From Bacillota bacterium (GTDB lineage: Bacteria > Bacillota > Clostridia > Oscillospirales > Ruminococcaceae): 36,670 bases of DNA. The stretch is from the NCBI GenBank assembly GCA_023395435.1, contig JAEWZG010000023.1:1-36670 (forward strand), given 5' to 3'. The notes beneath the pieces were generated by a model. It searched no databases and had not been told where the DNA came from. It saw nothing but the letters and a program-made list of their open reading frames with translations. Every line of letters begins with the position of its first letter. The first letter of the stretch is position 1. Made by a program: the position numbers and the translations under genes. Below, piece by piece: positions 1 to 8,900 of the stretch.

Positions 1-1
1 A

Positions 2-1021
2 CAAAGCCTGGCAGTATTAATGCTTATCTGCATTGCAGTTGCATCATTGGCAGAATACAATAACAATATCAAATCATCAATAATGGTTTTTATATTGGTT
101 ACTATCTGCACTTATTTTTATACGGCAGTAATCTTCTTCATTCCTCTTTTTATGTATGATTTATTTCGAACTCGATATCATTATCTTTCTTTAACAGGAA
201 TAGTAGCATTAGCCTTGCAAATTCAGAATATAAACCTTAAGGATATATGTCTGCTCCTTATAATAAGTGCAAGTGCATATTTTATAAAGTATCAGATTGA
301 AAAGGATAACGCATCATTCGAAAAGCTTTTGAACCAAAGGGACGAACAGAACTTTAAAAGAATTAACCTTGAAGAAAGAATTAAGGCGCTAAGTGACAGT
401 CAGGATGCCCAGATAAACATAGCTACCCTTAATGAGAGGAACAGAATTGCTCACGAAATTCATGATAATGTCGGGCATCTATTATCAAGTTCAATAATTC
501 AGATAGGTGCTGCAATGGCAATCACAAGAGAAGAACATACAAAACAAAGCCTCAGCGTTATTAAAGATACTCTTAATAAAGGTATGGACTCGATAAGAAG
601 TAGCATTCATAATATTCATGATAATTCAATTGATCTAAATAATGAATTGAAACAAATTACTGACAATTTTTCTTTTTGCAGAATACGATACAGATATGAT
701 GTTGTGACTCCTCTTCCGCTTAAAGTAAGATACGATATTATTGCAATTTCAAAAGAAGCTCTTTCTAACGTAATCAAGCACTCAAACGCAACGCACGTGA
801 CGCTGAATGTTTTTGAACATCCTGAATTATATCAGCTTATTATTTATGACAATGGTACAAAAAAAGAAATCACTGACAACACGGGTATGGGACTTGACGG
901 AATAAAACAAAGAGTCAGCACATTCAATGGAATAATCAATATTAGCGATGACAAAGGCTTCCGAATATTTATTTCAATACCCAAAAAGGCTGGTGAAAAA
1001 AATGAAAATAGTAATTGTTGA
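2..1021 (+). CDS. Sensor histidine kinase, NarL/LiaS-type (5' partial)
   Basis: The reading frame is open to the left window edge, so the N-terminus is missing; the first internal ATG (position 20) is unlikely to be the true start. Several hydrophobic membrane segments fill the first ~90 residues. A coiled region leads into a HisKA_3 dimerisation box (NERNRIAHEIHDNVGHLL) whose His is the expected phospho-acceptor. A HATPase domain follows, with N-box (ALSNVIKHSNA), DNG and GMGL motifs. In this family such kinases phosphorylate a LuxR-type response regulator, and that partner overlaps the 3' end by 20 nt. The signal sensed cannot be read from the sequence. It ends in a low-complexity KKAGEKNENSNC tail created by the overlap. 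Confidence 0.9.
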   Translation, partial: QSLAVLMLICIAVASLAEYNNNIKSSIMVFILVTICTYFYTAVIFFIPLFMYDLFRTRYHYLSLTGIVALALQIQNINLKDICLLLIISASAYFIKYQIEKDNASFEKLLNQRDEQNFKRINLEERIKALSDSQDAQINIATLNERNRIAHEIHDNVGHLLSSSIIQIGAAMAITREEHTKQSLSVIKDTLNKGMDSIRSSIHNIHDNSIDLNNELKQITDNFSFCRIRYRYDVVTPLPLKVRYDIIAISKEALSNVIKHSNATHVTLNVFEHPELYQLIIYDNGTKKEITDNTGMGLDGIKQRVSTFNGIINISDDKGFRIFISIPKKAGEKNENSNC

Positions 1022-1625
1022 TGATGATGCACTCGTTGCGATATCCTTGAAAACAATAATTGAAGCAAGTGGAAAGGTTGAAGTTACCGCAACAGGCAAT
1101 GACGGCTCAGAAGCAATAGAGCTTTTTAGAAAGCATAGACCTGATATTCTTCTTATGGATATAAGAATGCAGAATATGACTGGGCTTGAAGCTGCAAAGA
1201 GTATATTATCAGAATATCATGATGCAAGAATACTTTTCCTTACTACCTTTTCAGATGATGATTACATAAGACAGGCACTATCTCTTGGGGTGAAAGGCTA
1301 TATCTTAAAGCAGAATTATGAGAAGCTAATTCCGGCACTTGAAGCTGTTTATGACGGACATAATGTTTTTGGTGATGAGATTGTATCAAGAATTCCGGCT
1401 GTTATGAATGCTTCTGAAAAACAAAACAAAACAGATTTTGGACTCAATGATAAGGAGATTGAAATTATATCTTTAATTTCACAGGGGCTATCAAATAAAG
1501 AAATATCCTCAAAGCTCTTTCTAAGTGAAGGAACCGTAAGAAATTACATAAGCATTATTTTAGATAAGCTTGATCTTCGTGACAGAACACAGATTGCAAT
1601 TTTTTATTATAATAATCTTATCTGA
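1002..1625 (+). CDS. NarL/LuxR-family response regulator
   Basis: This 207-residue protein has an N-terminal receiver domain with acidic pocket D7-D9 and phospho-acceptor D53 (in LLMDIRM). A C-terminal LuxR helix-turn-helix follows, with the classic GLSNKEISSKLFLSEGTV region. I chose ATG 1002 rather than the in-frame codon at 948 because the receiver fold begins directly with MKIVIVDDD. Translation is probably coupled to the kinase gene, which it overlaps by 20 nt. It is the transcriptional output of that kinase; targets are unknown. The operon ends at the terminator just downstream. Confidence 0.92.
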   Translation: MKIVIVDDDALVAISLKTIIEASGKVEVTATGNDGSEAIELFRKHRPDILLMDIRMQNMTGLEAAKSILSEYHDARILFLTTFSDDDYIRQALSLGVKGYILKQNYEKLIPALEAVYDGHNVFGDEIVSRIPAVMNASEKQNKTDFGLNDKEIEIISLISQGLSNKEISSKLFLSEGTVRNYISIILDKLDLRDRTQIAIFYYNNLI

Positions 1626-1642
1626 TTTTACATATTGAAATT

Positions 1643-1677
1643 AAAAACACCAAAGGAAATTTCCTTTGGTGTTTTTT
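1643..1677. terminator. Bidirectional rho-independent terminator
   Basis: A near-perfect inverted repeat (AACACCAAAGGAAA / TTTCCTTTGGTGTT) is flanked by A-runs and T-runs. It lies between the response regulator gene and the convergent zinc-ribbon gene and can serve both. Confidence 0.9.
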
Positions 1678-1693
1678 ATTGGCTAATATGTAT

Positions 1694-2146
1694 TTATACA
1701 TTTGAAAACTGCTTGCCGCAGTTAGGGCAGAATTGTGCGTTCTGTGGAATTCCAACTCCGCAATTATCGCAATATCTTAATTGACTATTCAAGAACTGCT
1801 GATAATTTGCCCCGCTTGCATTATTAAATTGCGTTATAAGATTATTCATTCTTGCACGAAGCATTTCCTTAATAGCAAATCCATAAACACCGTTTAAGTC
1901 TTTTTCTCCTGAATAAACAAAAGGAAGCCAAGCATACTTCACCCAAGCCTGAAGCTGGATGGAATTTCCCATATAATCAACTTTTAAGAACTGTGGTGCA
2001 GTTATAAAGCCGTTTCCTTTCTTCCAGACTTGTTCACCCTTGATAAGGCATAGCTTGAAACCCTCAGAAGTCATATATGAATTAAGTATCTGATTGAATT
2101 GATCCTGTTGCATAGCGCATTGAATCTGAATGGTTGTTCTTGACAT
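1694..2146 (-). CDS. Zinc-ribbon domain protein of unknown function
   Basis: This 150-residue protein ends in a short zinc ribbon: CDNCG followed by CPNCG gives four metal-ligand cysteines in the CxxC...CxxC arrangement. The N-terminal ~115 residues form a soluble alpha/beta-looking domain that I cannot assign; it begins RTTIQIQCAMQQDQF and has repeated aromatic/Trp positions. There is no signal peptide or membrane segment. Translation starts at ATG 2146 behind a perfect AGGAGG, and a good promoter lies at 2181-2209. Similar zinc-ribbon proteins are common and uncharacterised in Clostridia. It is a single-gene unit facing away from the secretion locus. Confidence 0.8.
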   Translation of the reverse strand: MSRTTIQIQCAMQQDQFNQILNSYMTSEGFKLCLIKGEQVWKKGNGFITAPQFLKVDYMGNSIQLQAWVKYAWLPFVYSGEKDLNGVYGFAIKEMLRARMNNLITQFNNASGANYQQFLNSQLRYCDNCGVGIPQNAQFCPNCGKQFSNV

Positions 2147-2180
2147 ATTATCCTCCTATATATAATTTTATCTAAATACA

Positions 2181-2209
2181 ATTATAATTCTATATAATTG
2201 AAAAATCAA
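2181..2209 (-). promoter_or_regulatory. Sigma-A promoter of the zinc-ribbon gene
   Basis: Read on the minus strand: -35 TTGATT (2204-2209), 17-nt spacer, -10 TATAAT (2181-2186). An AGGAGG ribosome binding site follows upstream of ATG 2146. Confidence 0.7.
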
Positions 2210-2405
2210 TAAAATCTCATAATTAATTAAAGCATAATGATGTTGAGTTATGAACATTTTAAAAATTTAGTTAATTATTGAAAAAATATAAAATAATAGC
2301 TAGATATTTATTTTGATTGATTATATGAATATTTTTAATAGTCATATATATTAATACGTTTATTAAATAAATTAAATATTAATAGTTATATAATTGGTAA
2401 AAATA
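2210..2405. other. AT-rich intergenic stretch before the secretion locus
   Basis: The gap between the two divergent genes is about 340 nt (2147-2488). Apart from the two promoters called here it is very AT-rich with no ORF, tRNA or convincing hairpin. Its phased A/T tracts could make it bent DNA or a binding site for AT-binding proteins, but I see no specific operator. Confidence 0.4.
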
Positions 2406-2434
2406 TTGACTAATTTATGGTCATGTGTTATTAT
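2406..2434 (+). promoter_or_regulatory. Candidate promoter of the type VII secretion locus
   Basis: -35 TTGACT (2406-2411), 17-nt spacer, -10 TATTAT (2429-2434). It lies inside the longest possible kinase ORF (from 2417), which is one reason to place the kinase start further down at ATG 2489. A second TTGACA occurs at 2439-2444 but has no well-spaced -10. Confidence 0.6.
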
Positions 2435-2488
2435 ACTATTGACAAACTATGTACTTTTGAAAAAATATATGATGGTGATATTGTTAAT

Positions 2489-4558
2489 ATGAATAACTTG
2501 GGACTAATTTTAAAAGATAGATATGAACTCATTGCTGAACTTGGAAAAGGCGGTATGAGTAGCGTTTTTCTTGCAAAGGATAAGAATCTTGATTCCTACT
2601 GGGCAGTTAAGCAGGTTGTAAATGATTCAAATGTGGATATAGAAGCTTTCAAAAAGGAAGTCGAATTGCTTTCAAGTCTTAACCATTCTGATATTCCGCG
2701 AATTGTTGATCGTATTGAGGTCGATAATTATTTTTACGTTGTAATGGACTTTATTGATGGTACTTCTCTGGGGAAAAAAGTACTTAAGGATGGTCCTGCA
2801 TCTGAATCTGATGTTGTTGAATGGGCGAAAATGCTTTGTGATGTTCTTCATTATCTGCATACTGTAAAAGAAAATCCTATTATATATAGAGATATGAAGC
2901 CTGACAATGTAATGCTTACCCAGGCGGGTAGAATTAAGCTTATTGACTTTGGTATAGCAAAGGAATGTAGGCACGGTGAGAAGCAGACTGGCGAAAGCAT
3001 TGGTACAAAGGGCTATGCCTCCCCTGAGCAGTATAAGGGCTCCAGCAATATTCTTGATGAAAGAACTGACATTTACAGCCTTGGTGCAACATTGTTTTAT
3101 CTTGTGACAGGTAATGTTCCAGGCAAACCACCAAAGGCCTGCAGACCTATAAGGCAAATTAATCCAATGCTGTCTGAAGGCCTGGAATACATAATTTCAA
3201 AATGTACAAATGACAATCCGGACGAAAGATACCAGAATTGCCTTGAAATAAAAGAAGACTTAATAAATATAAAGAGCTTGACAGGTACTTATAGAAGTAA
3301 AATGATGAAGAAGCTTATGTCCTTTATTGTTTCATTTGTTTTTTGTATTGTCTTTCTTGGATGTTCTTTTATCGGCTACAATAGAATACAGTCTGAAAAG
3401 GAAGCAAATTATCAGATGGAATTTCAGACAGCAAAATCCTTTGACAGGAATAAAAACTATGATGAGGCAATAAAGCATTATACAAAAGCAATCGAATATA
3501 AGGGTGATGATATTGATACATATATCCTTTTGTTCAATTCATTGTTGCCACATGACAAACAGGATGATTATATTGATCTAACAAAATCAGCTATTGATCA
3601 GATTAGCAAGAGCTATATTGATAACAAGGAGTCAGACGCTTATAAGAATCCGAAGCTTATGTATCCTGTAATGAAAAAATGTATTGAGCTCAATGACCCT
3701 GAATATGCTGATATTGCTGTTGACTATATTAATAGTATTAAAAACAGCGATGAATATAAAAATAATAAGAGCAATTTTGATAATATTGATAACTACAGAA
3801 TTGTAGCTATGAACTGTGCGAATAACATTTCAACACAGAAGTTTGACGAGTTTAACGAAGCTTTGGTTAACCTCGAGAAAAGCACTGACAGTGCGAAGAT
3901 TTCAATAAATGACAAGCTCGATAACTACTACACAATAATGGTTATGTACAGTAGTTATCCTAATAATCTTAAGGATTCCTACAATAGAATAAGTGAAGTT
4001 GCGCAGAAGGCCAAGAAGATTATTGACTCAAATCTTTCTTCTGAAGAACTTACATTTAACAACATTATCCCTATGTATGAGCTTGTTGCTTCAAGTATGT
4101 ATAATTATGCTGTTGTTACCTCTGAGAACAAGGAAAAACTTTATTCAACAAGTATCGAATGGTTTGAATATCTCAGTGACCTTAATGATGATTTAAATGA
4201 ATCATTATTCCTTAAAAAAGCAAATGCTTATAAGGCAATATTTGATATCAAGAGGGATACAAACGGTACTGCCGTAACAGATAAAAAAGCACTTGACAGC
4301 CTTGAAAAATCAATAACATTATATACGCAAATTATTTCAAAGGATCCGACTTCATTTTTGGGCTATGTATATCTGACTCAGGCGAACCTAGATAAACAGA
4401 TTAACAAGCCTGAAGGTCAGAGGGATTACGCTGTTGTAATGCAGAATTATAAAAAGGTTGTTGAACTTAAAAATAACACAAGAAACCTGCCGAGTATTGC
4501 ATTATCGCAGTTTACATCTCTTAAAAAGCAATTACAAAGCATCGGATTGGGAGAATAG
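2489..4558 (+). CDS. Membrane-anchored Hanks-type Ser/Thr protein kinase with extracellular TPR-like region
   Basis: The protein has 689 residues. The kinase domain (about 11-270) has an intact set of catalytic elements: glycine loop GKGGMSS (19-25), K41 (AVKQV), a helix-C Glu in FKKEVELL, catalytic D135 with K137 and N140 (YRDMKPDNVM), and D153 of DFG. A charged stretch and one transmembrane segment follow (about 277-297). The C-terminal ~390 residues should lie outside the membrane; they are helical with TPR-like units (NYDEAIKHYTKAIEY). ATG 2489 fits the beginning of the kinase fold and the promoter at 2406. It is the first gene of the secretion locus. EssB/YukC of other type VII systems has the same kinase-like/TM/extracytoplasmic layout but a dead kinase fold, so this may be an active counterpart (inference). 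Confidence 0.9.
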   Translation: MNNLGLILKDRYELIAELGKGGMSSVFLAKDKNLDSYWAVKQVVNDSNVDIEAFKKEVELLSSLNHSDIPRIVDRIEVDNYFYVVMDFIDGTSLGKKVLKDGPASESDVVEWAKMLCDVLHYLHTVKENPIIYRDMKPDNVMLTQAGRIKLIDFGIAKECRHGEKQTGESIGTKGYASPEQYKGSSNILDERTDIYSLGATLFYLVTGNVPGKPPKACRPIRQINPMLSEGLEYIISKCTNDNPDERYQNCLEIKEDLINIKSLTGTYRSKMMKKLMSFIVSFVFCIVFLGCSFIGYNRIQSEKEANYQMEFQTAKSFDRNKNYDEAIKHYTKAIEYKGDDIDTYILLFNSLLPHDKQDDYIDLTKSAIDQISKSYIDNKESDAYKNPKLMYPVMKKCIELNDPEYADIAVDYINSIKNSDEYKNNKSNFDNIDNYRIVAMNCANNISTQKFDEFNEALVNLEKSTDSAKISINDKLDNYYTIMVMYSSYPNNLKDSYNRISEVAQKAKKIIDSNLSSEELTFNNIIPMYELVASSMYNYAVVTSENKEKLYSTSIEWFEYLSDLNDDLNESLFLKKANAYKAIFDIKRDTNGTAVTDKKALDSLEKSITLYTQIISKDPTSFLGYVYLTQANLDKQINKPEGQRDYAVVMQNYKKVVELKNNTRNLPSIALSQFTSLKKQLQSIGLGE

Positions 4559-4560
4559 GA

Positions 4561-4890
4561 ATGAATCAGATTTTATTTTATGGTGGACTGGCACTTGCAG
4601 TTATATGCTTTCTATTGACATTATTTTTATTCTTCTTTCAGAAAATACCTTCTGTTATTAGGTATTTTAGGAATGTCAATAGCAAAAAAGTGTTTAAGAC
4701 ATCACATAGCTATAAAGTTCCAAAGCAAAAACCAGTAAAAATAAAGGATGCAAACAAGAAACAAGTTGCAATTAAATCAAATGAATACGATCAGAGAACA
4801 GAAATTCTCGACGTAGTTCAGAACTATGCAACTGCTTTGCTTGATGCTGACAGCACCGAGCTTCTTCCAGAGTTAAACGACGATAACTGA
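4561..4890 (+). CDS. Small single-pass membrane protein with T-x-I/L-L motifs
   Basis: The 109 residues start 2 nt after the kinase stop, with a GGGAG site in the kinase tail. An N-terminal transmembrane segment (about 5-28) is followed by a Lys-rich cytoplasmic-looking stretch (40-70) and an acidic tail. The tail holds three similar motifs: T80-EILD, T91-ALLD and T99-ELL. These resemble phosphothreonine sites read by FHA domains (a hydrophobic residue at pT+3), and the FHA protein in the same operon has its own TEILD. I do not recognise a named family. Inferred role: a kinase substrate that docks FHA proteins at the membrane. Confidence 0.75.
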   Translation: MNQILFYGGLALAVICFLLTLFLFFFQKIPSVIRYFRNVNSKKVFKTSHSYKVPKQKPVKIKDANKKQVAIKSNEYDQRTEILDVVQNYATALLDADSTELLPELNDDN

Positions 4891-4911
4891 TGACATAAGT
4901 AAGGAGTGCGT

Positions 4912-5940
4912 ATGTTAGAAAAACTAAGCATTAAAAGGCTTTATAAAATAATCGGTAGTGTAATTCTTGCAGTATTAATATTTTTATGTGTGTTGATTTT
5001 TGCAAGTAAAAATAAGAAAAAGCCAGAAAAAACAAATCCAAGTGGCAATGTAGATTCATCAATGGTTGATGAAAGCTCCGATAAGGATAGTTCTAATGAA
5101 GATTCTTCTTCAATAGCCGACAGCAAAACTGATAGTAAAACCGATTCATCATCTGTAAAAGATGAAAGCTCTGCTGTTGTGACAGATGTACAGGGAAAAG
5201 TAATACCGACTGCTCCTTCAAGTGGCGGAACACAGCCACCAAGTGGTAGCACTACTACCAAAACACCAACAGGCACAACAACACCACCAGCAACAACGGG
5301 AATTACATTTAAAATTGAGAAATTCAGCCCTTATGCTGAAAAAAATATAACCACAGGCTTAGGTGTGCCCGTATTTGAATACATATTCGGCAAGCAAACT
5401 TTCGAAAATGGCATACCAACAAAATGTATTCAACAAAATGATACTGTTGTTCTGAGTACAGGCTCAAAGATAACATCACTTGACTTCGACGATACCCTCA
5501 TAACAGCCACAAAAACAAGTGATACCACTATAGAAGTGAAGGCTACATATAGAAGTGGTCAGTATGATATAAAATCAACAATCTTGACAGTGAATGGAAA
5601 GTATCAATATAAGTTTAATATTTACATGGATACAACATATAGTAGTGAGTGGGGATATTATGACCTACTTAAGATTTATTGGAATGGAAGATGTGGCACT
5701 GTAATTACAAGCCTTGACCCTGTAGTAACTTACACAAATGGTGATGTAAATAAAAGTTTCACTCAAAGGCCAATAAAACTGTCAAATCATCAATTTGATG
5801 ATACAATTGATTTTAGAAAAGGGCAAAGTATTGCAGAATTTATTCACGTGTTAGATTTCTATAAATCACAAGATTTTACAAAAGTACGTATGCGAACAGA
5901 TGTAAATATAAAATATTTGTATTTTGGCGCAAGTAAATAA
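4912..5940 (+). CDS. Single-pass membrane protein with Ser/Asp/Thr stalk and unknown outer domain
   Basis: The 342-residue protein has a basic N-terminus and one transmembrane segment (about 13-33). A low-complexity Ser/Asp/Lys then Thr/Pro/Gly stalk spans roughly 38-130, and a beta-rich domain of ~210 residues follows. I chose ATG 4912 because AAGGAG (4901-4906) is 5 nt upstream; the GTG at 4906 overlaps that site. The stalk looks like a cell-wall spacer, so the C-terminal domain probably lies outside the cell. No named domain is recognised. Its place between the kinase and the Ig-repeat protein suggests a structural part of the secretion machine, but that is inference from context. Confidence 0.75.
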   Translation: MLEKLSIKRLYKIIGSVILAVLIFLCVLIFASKNKKKPEKTNPSGNVDSSMVDESSDKDSSNEDSSSIADSKTDSKTDSSSVKDESSAVVTDVQGKVIPTAPSSGGTQPPSGSTTTKTPTGTTTPPATTGITFKIEKFSPYAEKNITTGLGVPVFEYIFGKQTFENGIPTKCIQQNDTVVLSTGSKITSLDFDDTLITATKTSDTTIEVKATYRSGQYDIKSTILTVNGKYQYKFNIYMDTTYSSEWGYYDLLKIYWNGRCGTVITSLDPVVTYTNGDVNKSFTQRPIKLSNHQFDDTIDFRKGQSIAEFIHVLDFYKSQDFTKVRMRTDVNIKYLYFGASK

Positions 5941-5975
5941 AAATAAAAGTAAACATATAAAATGGAGGAAATAGT

Positions 5976-8900
5976 GTGAAAATGAAGGGTAATGTTAAGT
6001 TAAAGGTTATTTCAGCCTTGACTATAGTAATGATGCTATCTGTTATTCTGGCATCATTAATGCTCACAAAGACATTTGCTGCAACGAGTCTTAATATACC
6101 AAGCGATTGTATGATATATTCCGAAACATCAAATAAAGCAATAGTGCCTTTGACTGAAAATGGTGGAAGTAATAAGCTATGTGTGTTTACAAAAAGTACA
6201 GAAGGCGTATTTACTTTTTTCAAAGCTACGGGTGATATAGGTCAAACAAACGGAGCACCCTTTGAAGTGGAAGAAGCGTGGACTCATGGAACTGATTATG
6301 AGTATTATGTTTCTGTAACTGATAATGTGGATAATTATAAAAATGCTTTTGATGGAAAAACTGCAGTTTTGGATGGAAATACTGCGTCAATACAAGTGGG
6401 TGATGATACTCCGCTTGAATTACATAAAATTAAAATAGCTAATAACAAAGCACCTGTAATAGATTATGTTCAACCAAGTAATACAAATTGGACAGCAGAT
6501 GATGTTACTTTAACAGTAAATGCACATGATGAAGATTATCAAGATACTATTCAATACAGCTTTGATGACGGTCAAACATGGCAGATAGGAAACTCAAAGT
6601 CATTTTCAGCTAATCAGGATGTAAAAATTATAGTAAAAGATAACTATGGAAGAACTAGTCAAGTTTGGACTCAAACAATTAATAAAATTGATAAGACTGC
6701 TCCTACAATAACCATTACATCATTAATAAAACACGAAAATTATTTTTTTATAAAAAATAATACTATAGTTACTTTTAATGTAACTGATAATGATTCAGGT
6801 ATTAATTATGATTCATTATCAATTAATTCGCCTGGCGTGAATTATGAATTTATATCACGCACTAACAATGAGTATAAGTATAAATTTAAATACTATGGAG
6901 AAATTGGTAAAAAAGACATAGATATTTCAATTTCAGATTATGCAGGAAATACTTGCACAAACACAGATCTTGTTATGGATAGTGGAGCACCTTCTGGAAG
7001 TATTATTAATTTAACAGTAGATGATGCATGGAAAAAGAATAGTAATTCTTTTGAATTCAAAGCAAGTGATAGCGAAACAGGCATTGCACTCAATAAATGT
7101 ACCTCTGATATTCCTTCAGATATAGGAACAGTAACATTTACACTAAAAGACGGAGAACCTGATACATATATAGCAACAGTAACAGCTAAGCCAGGAAAAA
7201 CAATTGACCAGAAGGTTAAGCTCACTATAAAAGACCAAGCAGAAAACCCCGTTGAAGTGACAACCGAAAAGAATATCAGAATAGATAACGAAAAACCAGG
7301 TATTAATAATATCAGTGTTAAAAATCCTTCACAACCAGAAAATACAGCTGTAAAAACAGGCGATACTGTGGCAATAAGCTTCACTCTTGACGACCATGGT
7401 GGTTCTGGCTGTGATAATAATCAGACAGTTCAGTTTGCAATAAACGGTTCGGAGCTTAAAACCGCAACATTTATCGATGGAAAATTCACAGCAGATTTTG
7501 TAATTGGCACTGATGTTACACTAACAGAAAATGAAGAAATTATCATCACAAACCTTATCTGTGAAGATAAGGTGGGGAATAAAGTTGCAGTAGATGAAAC
7601 AGTTTCGTTTGGAACAGGTTGTCATTTGTTAGGGGATATTGAAATCTCTTCAGTAAAATTTACATCTGATAATGCAAATAATCACCTTGCAAAAAATGGT
7701 GATAAAGTTTGTGTAGAATTTTTATCAAATAATCCTGCAATTATTTCAGGTAATATTTCTCAAGATGTAAATGTTTCACAACAACATTCAAGTTATCCAG
7801 ATGATTATCAGGATCGTAAATATGTTTATAGAATATATTTAATCGTCGCTGACGTACCATCATATGACAACAAAGCAATAAAATTCGATTTATCGATAAC
7901 AGACGGCGCAAATAATACTCCAATAAGAATTACTGATGAGGATACTGGTATCACTCCAGTAATCTACTATGCACCAATTGACAGCACAATCGACAGCATT
8001 AATTTTGCGTCCGATGGAGCAAACACTGGCTTTGCCAAGAAGAATGACAATGTAAAGCTTAATATCAAGACAAAACACCCTGTAAATATTTATAATACAA
8101 ATATTTCTGGTGAAAACGTTACTTTGACATCAGAAGATAATATTTCATGGTCAGGCTCAAAGGAAATCACAGGCAATGGTTTGTCAGATAACAGTAATAT
8201 CCCATTTTCATTCAAGATTTCAGATGCTGCTGGAAATGAGGTTATTACAAGAACTGAATCAGATGCAGCAAAAGTAAAGTTTTATGACAGAATTAGCATA
8301 TCAGATATACATATGACGTCAGATAATGATATTTCAGATATAGCCAGAAATGGTAATGTAATTCAAACATCATTTAGGACTTCGCATCCGGTCATCCTGA
8401 CAAGCTCAAAGATAGCTGGCAAAAATGTTACATTCCATAGTGAAGACAATATGAATTGGACAGCAGAATACACTGTTGCACAGGGAGACATAACTGATAA
8501 TGCATTCGTTTCACTATTACTTGCAATTGACGATATTGCAGGAAATGAACAGCTTACTGCTAATCAGAATTCATATGGCATACAGAAAATTAAGTATTTT
8601 GCACCTATAAAGATTTCCGACGTTGTTATTACTACAAACAATACTAAGAATGGGAATAAATACGCTAAAAACGGCGATCAGGTCAAGGTTACCTTCAAGT
8701 CAAATCACGATGTTACTATTTCTGATGCAGATATTTTAGGTAAAAACACTTCACTTTCAAAACATGATCTATCAGGACCAGAAAAGCAGTTTACCATGAC
8801 ATATACAATAAAAAATGGTGATATTAATGATTTAACATCAGTAAAATTTGCGTTCAAGGCAGATGATATTGCTGGCAACCCACAGATTGTGAAGAAGAGC

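Noticed and set aside
2417..2488. N-terminal extension of the kinase (start at 2417)
   Set aside because: The extension overlaps the promoter, lacks a ribosome binding site and shows no kinase-domain similarity; ATG 2489 starts right before the fold.
2672..3157. 161-codon ORF on the minus strand inside the kinase gene
   Set aside because: It is an antisense shadow of a well-supported kinase domain, with no ribosome binding site and no protein-like pattern.
4941..5276. Minus-strand ORF opposite the Ser/Thr stalk
   Set aside because: It is produced by the low-complexity stalk codons and has no start signals.
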